A stretch of DNA of 64,000 nt from Pseudoalteromonas lipolytica (lineage in GTDB: Bacteria > Pseudomonadota > Gammaproteobacteria > Enterobacterales > Alteromonadaceae), in the NCBI RefSeq assembly GCF_001306915.1, contig NZ_LJTC01000005.1, forward strand, positions 62,001 through 126,000, written 5' to 3'. The position numbers and the translations under genes were made by a program. The notes beneath the pieces are model-generated. The model saw only the letters and a list, made by a program, of their open reading frames with translations. It made no database searches and had not been told where the DNA came from. Below are positions 17,743 through 26,617 of this stretch, piece after piece; position 1 is the first letter of the stretch; every line of letters begins with the position of its first letter.

Positions 17743-18555
17743 ATGAATGTTCTAAAATGGTGTTTGGTCATTAGTATTACTGCACTAACGGGCTGTAGTG
17801 CCATGATGAGCCAATATGGCAATCAAAAAACGCAATCAAGTTCATTGGTTGAGTACCTTTACCCAGACCAACAAGATAGAGCTGCACACCAAGCAACGAT
17901 TCCAACTTTGAACTTACCAGCCACGGTAGGGATTGCCTTTATTCCTAACAAGTACAATGATGGCTTGCATCATGGTGATGAAATCGCACTGCTAAATAAA
18001 GTTAAAAAGCAGTTTATGCAATATGACTACATAGACCGTATTGAAGTGATCCCAAGTACTTATTTAAAAGGCAGCGAGGGATTTACCGCATTAGAACAAG
18101 TATCTCGATTATATGATGTGGATATTATGGCGCTTGTTTCATACGACCAAGTGTCGCAAAGCTTAGAAAATAACGCTGCATTTTTATATCTCACGATTGT
18201 TGGTTTATATGTGATTCCGGGCAATGAGAACTCAGTACAAACCTTTGTAGATACTGCCGTATTTGACGTGAAAAGCCGAAAAATGCTGTTTCGCGCGCCA
18301 GGTATTCATAAAGCAGAGCAACGCAGTACAGCAATTGGCATCGATGAAGTCGCTAAAGAGCAGTCGCTGGCAAGCTTTAATGGAGCTGTTGATGACATGA
18401 TCACGAATCTCGATGCTGAATTAGCGCAATTTAAAACCCGCGTAAAAGAAGAAAAAGTAGCTAATGTCACGCACAGAAATGGCAGTAGCGGCAGTAGCTT
18501 ATTTTGGTTAGTTGCAGTACTGGCAGGTTTTGCCGTACATCGCCGTATTGCATAA
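17743..18555 (+). CDS. Rhombotarget lipoprotein (GlyGly-CTERM-like tail)
   Basis: The 270-residue product starts with a lipoprotein signal peptide whose lipobox is LTGC (C18). It ends with a Gly/Ser-rich turn, one hydrophobic helix and a basic tail (GSSGSSLFWLVAVLAGFAVH then RR), the layout of the GlyGly-CTERM sorting signal cut by rhombosortase. The central domain, for example PATVGIAFIPNKYNDGLHHGDEIALL, matches my recollection of the rhombotarget lipoprotein family. Having both an N-terminal lipid anchor and a C-terminal sorting signal is characteristic of that family. AATAAGGATAATTT precedes the ATG as SD. The rhombosortase gene itself is not in the window. Confidence 0.83.
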   Translation: MNVLKWCLVISITALTGCSAMMSQYGNQKTQSSSLVEYLYPDQQDRAAHQATIPTLNLPATVGIAFIPNKYNDGLHHGDEIALLNKVKKQFMQYDYIDRIEVIPSTYLKGSEGFTALEQVSRLYDVDIMALVSYDQVSQSLENNAAFLYLTIVGLYVIPGNENSVQTFVDTAVFDVKSRKMLFRAPGIHKAEQRSTAIGIDEVAKEQSLASFNGAVDDMITNLDAELAQFKTRVKEEKVANVTHRNGSSGSSLFWLVAVLAGFAVHRRIA

Positions 18556-18606
18556 CAGACAAAGTTATTAAGCGCGAAAGCTTTTACCCATCCTAAAAAG
18601 CAGTTA

Positions 18607-18638
18607 CCCTTTGGTTTTTGTTGTACCTAACCAAAGGG
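18607..18638 (+). promoter_or_regulatory. Leader hairpin overlapping the TonB-receptor SD
   Basis: CCCTTTGGTT (18607-18616) and AACCAAAGGG (18629-18638) form a perfect 10-bp stem with a 12-base loop. The 3' arm contains AAAGGG, the only plausible SD for the ATG at 18644. The hairpin could hide the ribosome site or act as a terminator of the preceding lipoprotein gene; four Ts follow it. Confidence 0.6.
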
Positions 18639-18643
18639 TTTTC

Positions 18644-20701
18644 ATGAAGTTGTCGATACTCTCAGTGCTTGTGGGCACCTCATTTTTTAACCAACAAGCC
18701 ATTGCAAATAATGAACTAGAACATATTACAACGACCGCCTCGCGCAACGAAGTGTTGGCAGATCCATTGCCTGTAGTGGTCAGCAGTATTTCACAGAAGC
18801 AACTGGCGCTTATCGCTCCAACTCACATTGAACAAGCCCTTAAACAGGTTGCTGGTGCTAATCTTCAACACGGTAACGGCCAAGAGTATTTACCCGCTTT
18901 ACGTTCGCCTGTACTTTCTGGCGCAGGTGCCTGCGGTGGCTTACTTACCGCCGAAGATGGTATTCCACTTCGCGCAGCTGGTTTTTGCAACATCAATGAA
19001 TTATTCGAAGCCCACACTGAAATGGCTGAACGCATCGAAGTACTGAAAGGCCCGGGTTCTGCACTTTATGGTTCAAACGCTGTACATGGTGTAGTCAACG
19101 TGATCACTCCAGATACAACCTATAACCACAACCAACTTGGTTTTGATTACGGCTCGTTTGGCTACACCCGCTACAAACTAGGTGCGGGTCGTGATTTTGG
19201 TCAACAAGGTTTAGGTATTAATGCCACTATTACTCGAGATACGGGTTATCGTGATGACGAAAGTGTTGACCAAGAAAAGCTCTCGCTACGTCACCGTTTT
19301 GATGGCGAAAAACTAAGTGTAAGTACAGGCCTGACTTACACCCATTTAGATCAACAAACAGCTGGCTACATAGAGGGCTTTGAAAGCTACAAGGATAAGC
19401 AAATAGCTCAGTCTAATTTTGATCCTGATGCATTTCGTAAAGCCCGCTCTTTGCGTGTTTGGTCAAAGCTAAATTGGACACAAGATGAGGCTAACAGCTT
19501 TACCCTTACGCCTTATATCCGCGACCAAGACATGACCTTCTTTAAGCATTTTTTACCGGGTACTCCCCTTGAAGAAAATGCTCAGCAAGGTGTTGGTATA
19601 CAATCAAGCTGGCAGCACAAGTTAACCGGCTCTAGCCTGTTAACTGTTGGTTTTGATGGTGAACTTACAGATGCTGACTTTTTACAATATCAAGACAGTC
19701 CCACTCAAGGCTCAGCATTTTTAGTCGCCACCGTGCCTCAAGGCAAACATTATGATTATCAAGTAACAAGCACCCTATTAGCACCGTTTGTGAACCTTGA
19801 TTGGCAACTTGATGAGTTACTTATCAGCCTGGGTGGTCGATACGAGCGTATGCGTTATGACTACGACAACCATATGTTGGCTGGCCGCACAAAAGAAGAT
19901 GGCACAGCATGCGCCATGGGTGGGTGTCGCTATTCTCGACCAGAAAGCGGCGAAAATCGCTTTACTAACTTTTCACCTAAGCTTGGTTTAAGCTATCAAT
20001 ATGCTGAAAACCAGTTTATCTACGCCAATGCTTCAGAAGGTTATCGAGCACCGCAAGCGGCAGAGCTTTATCAGTTGCAACGCGAACAAAATATCGCAGA
20101 TCTTAAATCTGAAACAGCTAAAAACCTAGAGCTTGGTATAAAAGGTCAACAAGCACAGCTGCATTATGTAGTTAGCATTTATGCAATGAATAAAAAGAAC
20201 ACCATTTTCCGCGACAGTGATTTTTATTACGTCAATGATGGCCAAACTCAGCATCGTGGTGTTGAGCTTGAGTTAGCCTATGCCATAACGCCTAGCTTAT
20301 CGATGCAGTTAGCCGCGAGCCACGCCAAACATACATACAGTTATGACCAAGTACTCAGCGGGATTAACATCAATGATAATCTTATTGATACTGCTCCTCG
20401 TAACATCGCAAACTTGCAGCTACTTTGGCAAGCAAACGACATGACACGTGTTGGTCTTGAGCTACATACCACCAGCAGCTACTTTACTGATCCTGAAAAC
20501 CAGCATAGTTACCAAGGCCACTCATTAGTAAATTTACGAGCGGCGTGGCAGCTAACAGCTAACCTTAGTGTGACGGCACGAATAAACAATTTAACCGACG
20601 AGCGTTACGCAGAGCGTGCTGACTACACTACATTTAGTGGCGACCGATACTTTCCGGGTAGACCGCGCAATGCCATGTTATCAGCAAGTTATCAGTTTTA
20701 A
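18644..20701 (+). CDS. TonB-dependent outer-membrane receptor
   Basis: Starting at the ATG at 18644 this is a 685-residue protein with signal peptide MKLSILSVLVGTSFFNQQAIA. The plug domain holds ITTTASR and LPVVVSSIS, then IEVLKGPGSALYGSNAVHGVVNVIT, the usual end of the plug. The beta-barrel ends with aromatic QF (YQF). Two cysteine pairs are visible, one in the plug (GACGG...GFCN) and one in an outer loop (ACAMGGC). The ligand is not evident; no siderophore or vitamin gene is adjacent. The frame is open to 18611, but that extension lies inside a hairpin and has no signal character. Confidence 0.92.
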   Translation: MKLSILSVLVGTSFFNQQAIANNELEHITTTASRNEVLADPLPVVVSSISQKQLALIAPTHIEQALKQVAGANLQHGNGQEYLPALRSPVLSGAGACGGLLTAEDGIPLRAAGFCNINELFEAHTEMAERIEVLKGPGSALYGSNAVHGVVNVITPDTTYNHNQLGFDYGSFGYTRYKLGAGRDFGQQGLGINATITRDTGYRDDESVDQEKLSLRHRFDGEKLSVSTGLTYTHLDQQTAGYIEGFESYKDKQIAQSNFDPDAFRKARSLRVWSKLNWTQDEANSFTLTPYIRDQDMTFFKHFLPGTPLEENAQQGVGIQSSWQHKLTGSSLLTVGFDGELTDADFLQYQDSPTQGSAFLVATVPQGKHYDYQVTSTLLAPFVNLDWQLDELLISLGGRYERMRYDYDNHMLAGRTKEDGTACAMGGCRYSRPESGENRFTNFSPKLGLSYQYAENQFIYANASEGYRAPQAAELYQLQREQNIADLKSETAKNLELGIKGQQAQLHYVVSIYAMNKKNTIFRDSDFYYVNDGQTQHRGVELELAYAITPSLSMQLAASHAKHTYSYDQVLSGININDNLIDTAPRNIANLQLLWQANDMTRVGLELHTTSSYFTDPENQHSYQGHSLVNLRAAWQLTANLSVTARINNLTDERYAERADYTTFSGDRYFPGRPRNAMLSASYQF

Positions 20702-20767
20702 ATAACCGCATTTTTTGGTGAGCTATCTCATAGTTCACCCACGCTGTTTCGTGTTTTGGTATGATAA

Positions 20768-21982
20768 ATGTACCTCTTGCTATTACTCCTAAACAGCGTG
20801 ACATCTTCTCAAAATCTAATTCGTAACCTTCTTTTAGTGCTGGGCATTTTTCTTATTGCAGCCAGCTTACGAGCCCCGATCACTGGCATTGCACCGGTAC
20901 TTGAACAGATCATTGAACAGTTTCAGTTAAATGCATCGCAAGCCGGCATGTTGACGACTTTACCTTTAATCGCGTTTGCCATTGCCTCACCTATGGCGGC
21001 AAGTCTTGCTAAAAAGTGTGGCCTTGAAATATCACTGTTTATTGCCCTTGTACTCATAGGTATAGGGGTTGTCTCTCGGGTTATTGATTCTGCCACCGTG
21101 CTTTTTATTGGTACCGCAGTAATTGGTGTCGGTATCGCGATTGGTAATGTGTTATTACCAAGCCTAATAAAGCGTGACTTTCCACACAAAGTGGCAGTAA
21201 TGACGTCGAGTTATGTTTTGGCGATGGGCATATTTGGTGGCAGCTATTCAGCACTCATCATTCCGCTCGCTGAATACAAAGAACTTGGCTGGCAATTGGC
21301 GCTTGCCAGTTATGCTTTACTGGTTGTGCTGGCTATTATGGTGTGGTTACCACAACTTAAGCAACATACCATGCCAAAACAGGCATATGTGTCAAACAAT
21401 ACACAAAACAAAATTTGGCACTCTGCACTGGCTTGGCAAATCACCTTATTGCTCGGCTTTAACTCCTTTTTCACTTATATCATGCTTGGTTGGCTACCCA
21501 GTATTTTAATAGAAGGTGGCCATAGTGCGCAGCATGCGGGTGCTTTGCAAGGCGCCTTTCAAGTTGCCTCTGCGCTGCCAGGAATTGTGCTTATTCCACT
21601 ACTTGCCAAATTAAAAGATCAACGCATCTTAACGCTAAGCTTGGCGTTACTTGGCGCGCTTTGTTCTGTTGGATTATTAGTTGCACCTAGTTTTGCGATG
21701 CTTTGGTCAGTCACTTTAGGGTTTTGCTCAGGTGCCTGTTTCATCTTGGGCTTATCATTTGTAAGCCTGCGCACTCATGACTCAATGCAAGCCGCTGCGT
21801 TATCGGGTATGGCGCAATGTATCGGGTATTTATTGGCTGCCACAGGCCCTATTATTGCGGGCGCCTTACATAGTTATTTCAACAACTGGGCGGGAGCACT
21901 TTGGCTGTGTATGGCATCTAGCCTATTGTGTGCTTTATTTGGTTACTTAAGTGGCCGAAATATCACCATCGGCCAGCAATAA
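20768..21982 (+). CDS. MFS transporter, CynX/NimT (YycB) family
   Basis: This 404-residue protein has twelve hydrophobic helices. The start of the domain, LLLVLGIFLIAASLRAPITGIAPVL, is characteristic of the CynX/NimT/YeaN branch, which includes cyanate and 2-nitroimidazole transporters. It is an inner-membrane permease of unknown substrate. The ATG at 20768 lacks a clear SD, and a GTG at 20798 (giving MTSSQNLIRN) is a plausible alternative. It converges on the GFA-family gene. Confidence 0.88.
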   Translation: MYLLLLLLNSVTSSQNLIRNLLLVLGIFLIAASLRAPITGIAPVLEQIIEQFQLNASQAGMLTTLPLIAFAIASPMAASLAKKCGLEISLFIALVLIGIGVVSRVIDSATVLFIGTAVIGVGIAIGNVLLPSLIKRDFPHKVAVMTSSYVLAMGIFGGSYSALIIPLAEYKELGWQLALASYALLVVLAIMVWLPQLKQHTMPKQAYVSNNTQNKIWHSALAWQITLLLGFNSFFTYIMLGWLPSILIEGGHSAQHAGALQGAFQVASALPGIVLIPLLAKLKDQRILTLSLALLGALCSVGLLVAPSFAMLWSVTLGFCSGACFILGLSFVSLRTHDSMQAAALSGMAQCIGYLLAATGPIIAGALHSYFNNWAGALWLCMASSLLCALFGYLSGRNITIGQQ

Positions 21983-21996
21983 ATATGAAACCACAG

Positions 21997-22407
21997 CTAT
22001 TTAGGGGCGGTTTCAAAGGCACTCATATTACTAAGGTTATCGAGCCAAGGTTTATGTGAGCGATACCAAATATGCGCTTTAGGGATGAGCTCATCAGCTT
22101 GCTCTACGGCGCCAATACGTAAGCCATAAATACGCTCACCTGCACCGACAGAAGTCGCGTACAAAGCTGTACCACAATTACCACAAAACCCTTGCGCACG
22201 CTGGTTGCCACTTTCAGCTATTTTTATATATTCTTTTGGCTTAGCACCTGTAAAGGTAACTCCATCTGGCACAGACACCACAACCGTACGAAAAGGCGCA
22301 CCTGAGATAATTTGGCAATCAGTGCAGTGACAGTTTATCACTTTATTTTCATCAACGTTTGCATGGTAAGTTACCTCACCACAATGACAACGACCGGTAA
22401 CCTTCAT
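21997..22407 (-). CDS. GFA/CENP-V family zinc protein
   Basis: The product has 136 residues with the typical GFA zinc-binding cysteines: CHCGEV near residue 8, CHCTDCQ near 27-33, and CGNCGTALY near 95. Members resemble the glutathione-dependent formaldehyde-activating enzyme, but most are uncharacterised. It lies one base downstream of the fatty acid desaturase gene on the same strand and is probably co-transcribed with it. Confidence 0.9.
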   Translation of the reverse strand: MKVTGRCHCGEVTYHANVDENKVINCHCTDCQIISGAPFRTVVVSVPDGVTFTGAKPKEYIKIAESGNQRAQGFCGNCGTALYATSVGAGERIYGLRIGAVEQADELIPKAHIWYRSHKPWLDNLSNMSAFETAPK

Positions 22408-22408
22408 A

Positions 22409-23422
22409 TTAAACTCCTTGTTGAGATGACAGCTCTTTTACAGGGTAATGATTAGCGTGTTTCAAGCTTTGTAAATCATTAAAACGTACCCCATGCTGAG
22501 CCATAATAGGATGTATTTTTTTGCTGATCAATTGTCTGATATAAAAGGGTTGATTCGGCACAAAATGATGGATTGTGTGGGTGCGGCCAAAATCAAAACA
22601 GAATAGCTGAAACGGTAAAAACCAACGGCTGGTGATCACATGCGTTTGCTCAAGTAAATTATTTACACCGCCATAATAATGCATTGAAGATGTCACTAAG
22701 TTAAGAGAACTCGAACGAATAATATTAGGCACGATAAGTACCACCATTAAAAAATCTGCCATCGCCAATAACTCAGCTCCCCACGGCGGCAATGTAAATG
22801 GCTGTACGAACTGCACTGCATAATAAGCAATTACCCCGTAAAGAATCGCAAAATACGCAGTAGCAATCGGAAAGCCCGCATTAAATACACGGAAGAACTT
22901 AAAACCACTAATTTCTTTATTAAATCGCTTGGTATTGATTAACAAACCTAGCAAGCCATCAGTAATGACCAAAGCTCTCAACAAGGGCGACTTAATACCA
23001 TTGCCTACTAAACGCTCTTCTAAATCTTGTGAGGTGCCGGATACTTTATGGTGATGTAAATGAATCTTTCTGCGATACCAAGGGTTCACCGTATTAGGCC
23101 GCATAAGCCACACGGTTAACATCATAAAGTTATGTATAAAAGGACGATTACTAAAATACTGCTTATGGATAAGGTCATGCTCAAGCTCATGCGATATTGA
23201 GGTAATAAAGGCAGCCAGAATGATGCAAAGCCACGAGGGAATAACCGCTAAGTAATAAAGTGTCGCAACACCGAATAGTGAACACAACGACACCAGCAGA
23301 ATTACCATCGCAATTTTATTTTGTTGGTTAAGTATAGGGTAACGCGCTCTTAACGACTGCTCTTCGGCCTTAATGGCTGTAACAATCGCCTTGATGTTTT
23401 GCTTTGCGGTTAATTTTGACAT
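22409..23422 (-). CDS. Membrane fatty acid desaturase/hydroxylase family protein
   Basis: The 337-residue integral membrane protein carries the three histidine clusters that hold a di-iron centre: HELEHDLIH, HLHHH (in RKIHLHHHKVSG) and HTIHHF near the C-terminus. Four to five membrane helices surround them. Members desaturate or hydroxylate acyl chains or related lipids; the precise substrate cannot be told. The ATG is adjacent to a region upstream without other genes, and the stop abuts the GFA-family start. Confidence 0.88.
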   Translation of the reverse strand: MSKLTAKQNIKAIVTAIKAEEQSLRARYPILNQQNKIAMVILLVSLCSLFGVATLYYLAVIPSWLCIILAAFITSISHELEHDLIHKQYFSNRPFIHNFMMLTVWLMRPNTVNPWYRRKIHLHHHKVSGTSQDLEERLVGNGIKSPLLRALVITDGLLGLLINTKRFNKEISGFKFFRVFNAGFPIATAYFAILYGVIAYYAVQFVQPFTLPPWGAELLAMADFLMVVLIVPNIIRSSSLNLVTSSMHYYGGVNNLLEQTHVITSRWFLPFQLFCFDFGRTHTIHHFVPNQPFYIRQLISKKIHPIMAQHGVRFNDLQSLKHANHYPVKELSSQQGV

Positions 23423-23469
23423 AGTAAGCTTTTGCTAACTGCTTGATACCAAAATCATACCGTAATTAT

Positions 23470-25641
23470 CTACTGCTCTCGAGAAAATTGCGTTAAAAAT
23501 GGTATTACATCATTTGCTGGTAATGGCTTAGAAAAGTAATAGCCTTGGATATAATCGCAGCCTGCTTCGGTAAGCACCGCCAATTGCTCGCGCTCTTCAA
23601 CCCCTTCAGCAACGACCTTAATACCCAATACTCGACTCATTTGGATAATCGATTTAACCAGTGCTTCGTCACCTAAATCAACATGAACTTCATCTATGAA
23701 AGACTTATCAAGCTTGAGTACATCAACAGGGAAACGGCGTAAATAACTAAGAGATGAATAACCGGTACCAAAATCATCCAATGAAATTAAGCAACCCGCC
23801 TCTTTTAATTGAGTAAGCACATCGAGATGGTTAGTATTTTCTGGAGCTAAAACACTTTCAGTTAATTCAAAAGAGATTTGTGACGGCTTAACCCCTTGGT
23901 TGTTGATAATTTCAAGCCATGCATTACGCTCAGGATTAAACTCAGTAAACTCAAATAAAGACCGATTTACGTTAAAAACAACATCGTTATAACCTTGCAG
24001 CTCTAATGCTTTTATTTGCTGACAAGTTTTAACCAACACCAGCTCTCCAAGTGGAATAATCACTCGAGACTCTTCTGCTAACGGAATAAACTCCGCAGGT
24101 GATACCCATTGCCCTTGATTATTCCAACGCACTAAACTTTCGAATTTAGCAACCGTGTTATTTTCTATATCGATAATAGGTTGAAAATAAACTTCAATTT
24201 CGTCGTTTTTCACTGCCAAAGTTAGCTGATCTATAAGCAAGTTTTGTGTTTTTATTTTGTTATCCATTTCAGTGCAGAAAAATAAATACTCTGTACCAGC
24301 TTGCTTTGCATTGAGAGTTGCAAGCTCAGCTTGTCTTATCAAGCGGCGTGCTATTTTTTCGATTTTATGTTCAGAGGAAGAAATATAACGTTGCTCAAAA
24401 CAGCTGATCCCAAGAGTTACATATACTTGCTGGCTAATACCACCAATTGAAAAAGGCTCAACCAACAATGCTGTAATTTGCTTACAAACATGTTCTAGCT
24501 CACTAATATGTTGATAGGTTTGTAAAATAGCAAAGCTATCACCATCTATTCGTGAAAAGGCTGATTCTTTAAAACAGCTTTCAAGTCGCTCAGCTAGTTT
24601 ACATAAGACTTTGTCACCAAATGTTAGGCCATATACCGTATTAATATTCTGAAATTTATCAACATCAAAATAAATTACTGCCAAGTTTGTATCTACTTCA
24701 TCTTGATATGCAAGAGACGAAATTAAAGTACACAAGTACTCTTTAAAGTAAAAACGATTAGTTAACCCTGTAAGTTGGTCGTGGTTAGCGTGAAAATAAA
24801 TTTTTCGCTCAGCTTCTTTTTTCTCGGTAATATCTAAAATAAACGCCACATAGCAATCCTCAGCATTATTTTGCATTTTGGTTATTGATAAAAATTGCGT
24901 ATATAACTTACCTTGCTTAGTTTTATTGGTAATTTCACCAGACCATTTGCCCTCAGTATTAATCTGGTGCCACATAGCTTTATAAAAATGTGGATCATAC
25001 TGGTTTGAACTTAAAATTTTAGGGTTTTCCCCTAAGACTTCGTCCAGCGAATAGCCCGTCATTTTAGTGAAGGCAGTATTTGCATAGGTAATTTCTACAT
25101 TGTGGTCGCAGATAAAAATAGCTTCGTGGCTTTGTTCTATTAACTGATTAGAAAAATCTAGCTTAGCAATGAAACGGTCTTTTTCAATTTCACGCTGGAT
25201 TAAACCTGTAAATAACGAAAAGAAAGATTCGATTGATAACGCATCACTTATTTCATGCTGAAAAAGCGCTACCAGAATGGTATTTGTCTTGCCAGAAATG
25301 CTTTGTAATGGCACACCCACATAAGCTTCAATATCCATATCAACAAGCAATTGATCATTAGGGAATAGCTGCTGAACACCTGAATTGTAACTTGAAACAC
25401 TGCCACAGCTGACATCATTGCATGGTGTACAGCGAATATCGTAGCTGATGTTTTCAACTATTTCGTCATGCGCAACTAAAGCAATGGTTGTCGCATATAA
25501 AGTTGACTCATCGACTTGAGCCAAAAAAACATGCGAAGCACCCAGCACTTCTGATAAAGATAGGCATATTGCATTATAAAAGTTCTCACTTTTAAGATTT
25601 GAAATACTTTCAACAATACGCTTTAAATCGTATGTACCCAT
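23470..25641 (-). CDS. GAF-PAS-GGDEF-EAL cyclic-di-GMP protein
   Basis: The product has 723 residues and no membrane segments. Domains are a GAF-like sensor (about 10-155), a PAS domain (about 165-280, FICDHNVEITYANTAF), GGDEF (about 285-450) and EAL (about 460-715). The GGDEF site reads RIDGDSF and is degenerate, so cyclase activity is doubtful. In the EAL domain the metal and catalytic residues are present: FESLVRW (EAL replaced by ESL), FNVN, ELTES, DDFGTGYSSL, LKLDKSFI, VAEGVE and QGYYFSKP. It is therefore more likely a c-di-GMP phosphodiesterase controlled by its sensor domains. Confidence 0.93.
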   Translation of the reverse strand: MGTYDLKRIVESISNLKSENFYNAICLSLSEVLGASHVFLAQVDESTLYATTIALVAHDEIVENISYDIRCTPCNDVSCGSVSSYNSGVQQLFPNDQLLVDMDIEAYVGVPLQSISGKTNTILVALFQHEISDALSIESFFSLFTGLIQREIEKDRFIAKLDFSNQLIEQSHEAIFICDHNVEITYANTAFTKMTGYSLDEVLGENPKILSSNQYDPHFYKAMWHQINTEGKWSGEITNKTKQGKLYTQFLSITKMQNNAEDCYVAFILDITEKKEAERKIYFHANHDQLTGLTNRFYFKEYLCTLISSLAYQDEVDTNLAVIYFDVDKFQNINTVYGLTFGDKVLCKLAERLESCFKESAFSRIDGDSFAILQTYQHISELEHVCKQITALLVEPFSIGGISQQVYVTLGISCFEQRYISSSEHKIEKIARRLIRQAELATLNAKQAGTEYLFFCTEMDNKIKTQNLLIDQLTLAVKNDEIEVYFQPIIDIENNTVAKFESLVRWNNQGQWVSPAEFIPLAEESRVIIPLGELVLVKTCQQIKALELQGYNDVVFNVNRSLFEFTEFNPERNAWLEIINNQGVKPSQISFELTESVLAPENTNHLDVLTQLKEAGCLISLDDFGTGYSSLSYLRRFPVDVLKLDKSFIDEVHVDLGDEALVKSIIQMSRVLGIKVVAEGVEEREQLAVLTEAGCDYIQGYYFSKPLPANDVIPFLTQFSREQ

Positions 25642-26000
25642 GTTATGCCACCCAACCGTTTTTTCCGCTAAGAGTCTGACTTAACCTGAACTAAAGACGG
25701 TAAATTCTATTATATTAAGCACTTAAACACCATGGTACTCTAGTCGAAAGCGGTTAACTTTCAAACAAATAAGCATACATTTTTCATGGTTATTTCAAAA
25801 GTAAGCATAGTTTGAAGTTTACAGGTTATAAATAGAACAAAAGTTATTTTAATCTGGGGTGAATTAGTACTTAGATTTGAGTTATAGGTGTTAGGCTCTG
25901 GGTGCTAGGCAAAATACCCCCTTGGGGCTGAGGGTGGTTTCAAAACCCAACAACCGCACCGCTCGGCTAAAAACTGACAGCTGATGGCTGGTAGCTTTTT
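25642..26000. other. Intergenic, no gene seen
   Basis: This 359-bp stretch precedes the c-di-GMP gene (divergent side) and the tandem array. It holds AT-rich sequence and a short imperfect fold-back around 25914-25950, but I see no convincing coding frame or RNA gene. Confidence 0.5.
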
Positions 26001-26381
26001 CAGACATAAAAAAATTTGGCTAGGGTTCAAAAGTGGTACCAGTAGGCGGACTATTACTTGCTTTAGTGCCATGCCTCGCGTGGCGATCAAGTCCGCTAAC
26101 TACTTTTTTCAGGCATAAAAAAAACCTAACCATTTGGCTAGGGTTCAAAAGTGGTACCAGTAGGCGGACTTTTACTTGCTTCAGTGCCACGTCCCGCATG
26201 GCGCTCAAGTCCGGTGACTACTTTTTCAGACATAAAAAAACCCTAACCATTTGGCTAGGGTTAAAAAGTGGTACCAGTAGGCGGACTTTTACTTGCTTCA
26301 GTGCCATGCCTCGCGTGGCGCTCAAGTCCGCTAACTACTTTTTTCAGGCATAAAAAAACCCTAACCAATTGGCTAGGGTTC
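26001..26381 (-). repeat. Tandem array of terminator plus tRNA-Leu 3'-end units
   Basis: Three direct repeats begin at 26001, 26110 and 26227 (lengths 109, 117 and 118 bp); a fourth partial unit starting at 26345 runs into the longer tRNA fragment. Each unit holds a terminator-like stem (AACCCTAACC / GGCTAGGGTT), then GTGGTACCAGTAGGCGGACT, the 3' end of tRNA-Leu on the minus strand, then a spacer that folds (GCGGACTT / AAGTCCGC enclosing GTGCCATGC / GCGTGGCGC). The first unit has lost about ten bases of the terminator stem. The array abuts the displaced att copy. Confidence 0.85.
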
Positions 26382-26440
26382 AAAAGTGGTACCAGTAGGC
26401 GGACTTGAACCGCCACGCCCGAAGGCAACGGATTTTGAAT
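26382..26440 (-). pseudogene. Displaced 3' fragment of tRNA-Leu = left att site (59-bp direct repeat)
   Basis: These 59 bases are identical to 33577-33635, covering the 3' end of the intact tRNA-Leu gene from the CCA to the anticodon loop. Right of 26440 the sequence departs from tRNA. On its 3' side (lower coordinates) is its own terminator stem at 26357-26380. This is the classic scar of an element inserted into a tRNA 3' end: the original 3' part is displaced to the far side of the insert. Confidence 0.9.
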
Positions 26441-26499
26441 TTGTGTAAGAGCATCGTGAAAAATCTAACCCATTGATAATTAAAAATTTAATTTTTTAT

Positions 26500-26545
26500 A
26501 ACTGTGACAAAATGTTGTCACAATGGCAAAAAATCGTCACAGTTT
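26500..26545. repeat. TGTGAC/GTCACA motif cluster, left island end
   Basis: AACTGTGAC (26500-26508) and GTCACAGTT (26536-26544) are inverted repeats with another GTCACA between them. The 22 bases at 26524-26545 recur exactly at 33472-33493 near the other island end. They could be recombinase arm sites. Confidence 0.6.
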
Positions 26546-26617
26546 TTTATATTATTTACTTGAAGATAAACACTTGAGATCACGGCCTTTGTGCCATTTT
26601 AGGCGTTACTGTTAAGT

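Noticed and set aside
26033-26353. Open frame of 106 codons across the tandem array
   Set aside because: Its peptide merely repeats with the DNA units, it overlaps tRNA fragments and terminators, and it has no SD.
26001-26440. Possible CRISPR array
   Set aside because: Units are about 117 bp with nearly identical spacers; they contain tRNA 3' ends and terminators, and no cas genes are near.
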